NCBI GenBank assembly: GCA_017556745.1
Contig: JAFYMF010000018.1
Span: forward strand, 1-64,000
Source: Clostridia bacterium
GTDB taxonomy: Bacteria; Bacillota; Clostridia; Oscillospirales; CAG-272
Length of the DNA: 64,000 bases
Direction of reading: 5' to 3'
The notes beneath the pieces were generated by a model. It was given only the letters and a program-made list of their open reading frames with translations, did not search any database and was not told where the DNA came from. Of the stretch, positions 63,944-64,000 are shown in pieces. Within the stretch, counting starts at the first letter, position 1. Each line of letters begins with the position of its first letter. Made by a program: the position numbers and the translations under genes.

Positions 63944-64000
63944 TCTCTCAAAGATAACGGCATAGTAAAATTTTATATACAAAAATAACGTCTGGGGGAA

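Overview
The window looks like a chromosomal segment of a Gram-positive anaerobe of the class Clostridia (Bacillota), probably an uncultured gut-type Oscillospiraceae relative. The evidence is the dnaA-dnaN-recF-remB-gyrB-gyrA order with DUF370/RemB, two perfect copies of the ParB site TGTTTCACGTGAAACA, a TPP riboswitch in front of a ThiW transporter, Shine-Dalgarno sites of the AAGGAGG type with several TTG/GTG starts, and repeat types common in gut Clostridia. The species assignment is inference. I saw no rRNA, tRNA or CRISPR array.

Layout. 0-12.4 kb is the replication-initiation region, all on the minus strand: dnaA, a DnaA-box-rich intergenic region (probable oriC), dnaN, recF, remB, gyrB, a PfkB sugar-phosphate kinase, gyrA, a lipoprotein and recA. 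The recA 3' end is duplicated in tandem. 12.4-16.5 kb holds cysE-cysS, a repeat island and an Abi_2/HEPN gene. 16.5-32.4 kb is housekeeping on the minus strand: ahcY, a MORN-repeat membrane protein, serS, parB-parA flanked by parS sites, rsmG, the mreB-mreC-mreD-PBP2 elongation genes, maf, dut, thiI and proB-proA. 32.8-38.7 kb has a serine hydrolase on the plus strand, then a minus-strand GldA/GldF/GldG/DUF4340-type ABC exporter operon. 38.9-42.8 kb is a riboswitch-controlled thiamin operon, thiW-thiM-thiE-HAD-thiD.

42.9-55.1 kb is a striking accessory locus. Seven consecutive Gfo/Idh/MocA oxidoreductases and a ThuA protein lie on the minus strand. A divergent AraC regulator follows, then two more Gfo/Idh/MocA genes on the plus strand. 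The nine paralogs form three subgroups that sit in order along the DNA. The best guess is a set of sugar or glycoside (3-keto-type) dehydrogenases with different substrates.

55.2-59.3 kb holds alaS, then oadB with a 52-residue OadG-like partner and no carboxyltransferase or biotin subunit. From 59.4 kb to the window end there is a plus-strand array of histidine-phosphatase-fold genes. Three full-length members bearing the RHG/RHA motif each have a shorter partner that has lost that motif, and a broken metallophosphoesterase lies inside the array. This alternating enzyme/pseudoenzyme cluster and the dehydrogenase array are the most unusual parts of the window.
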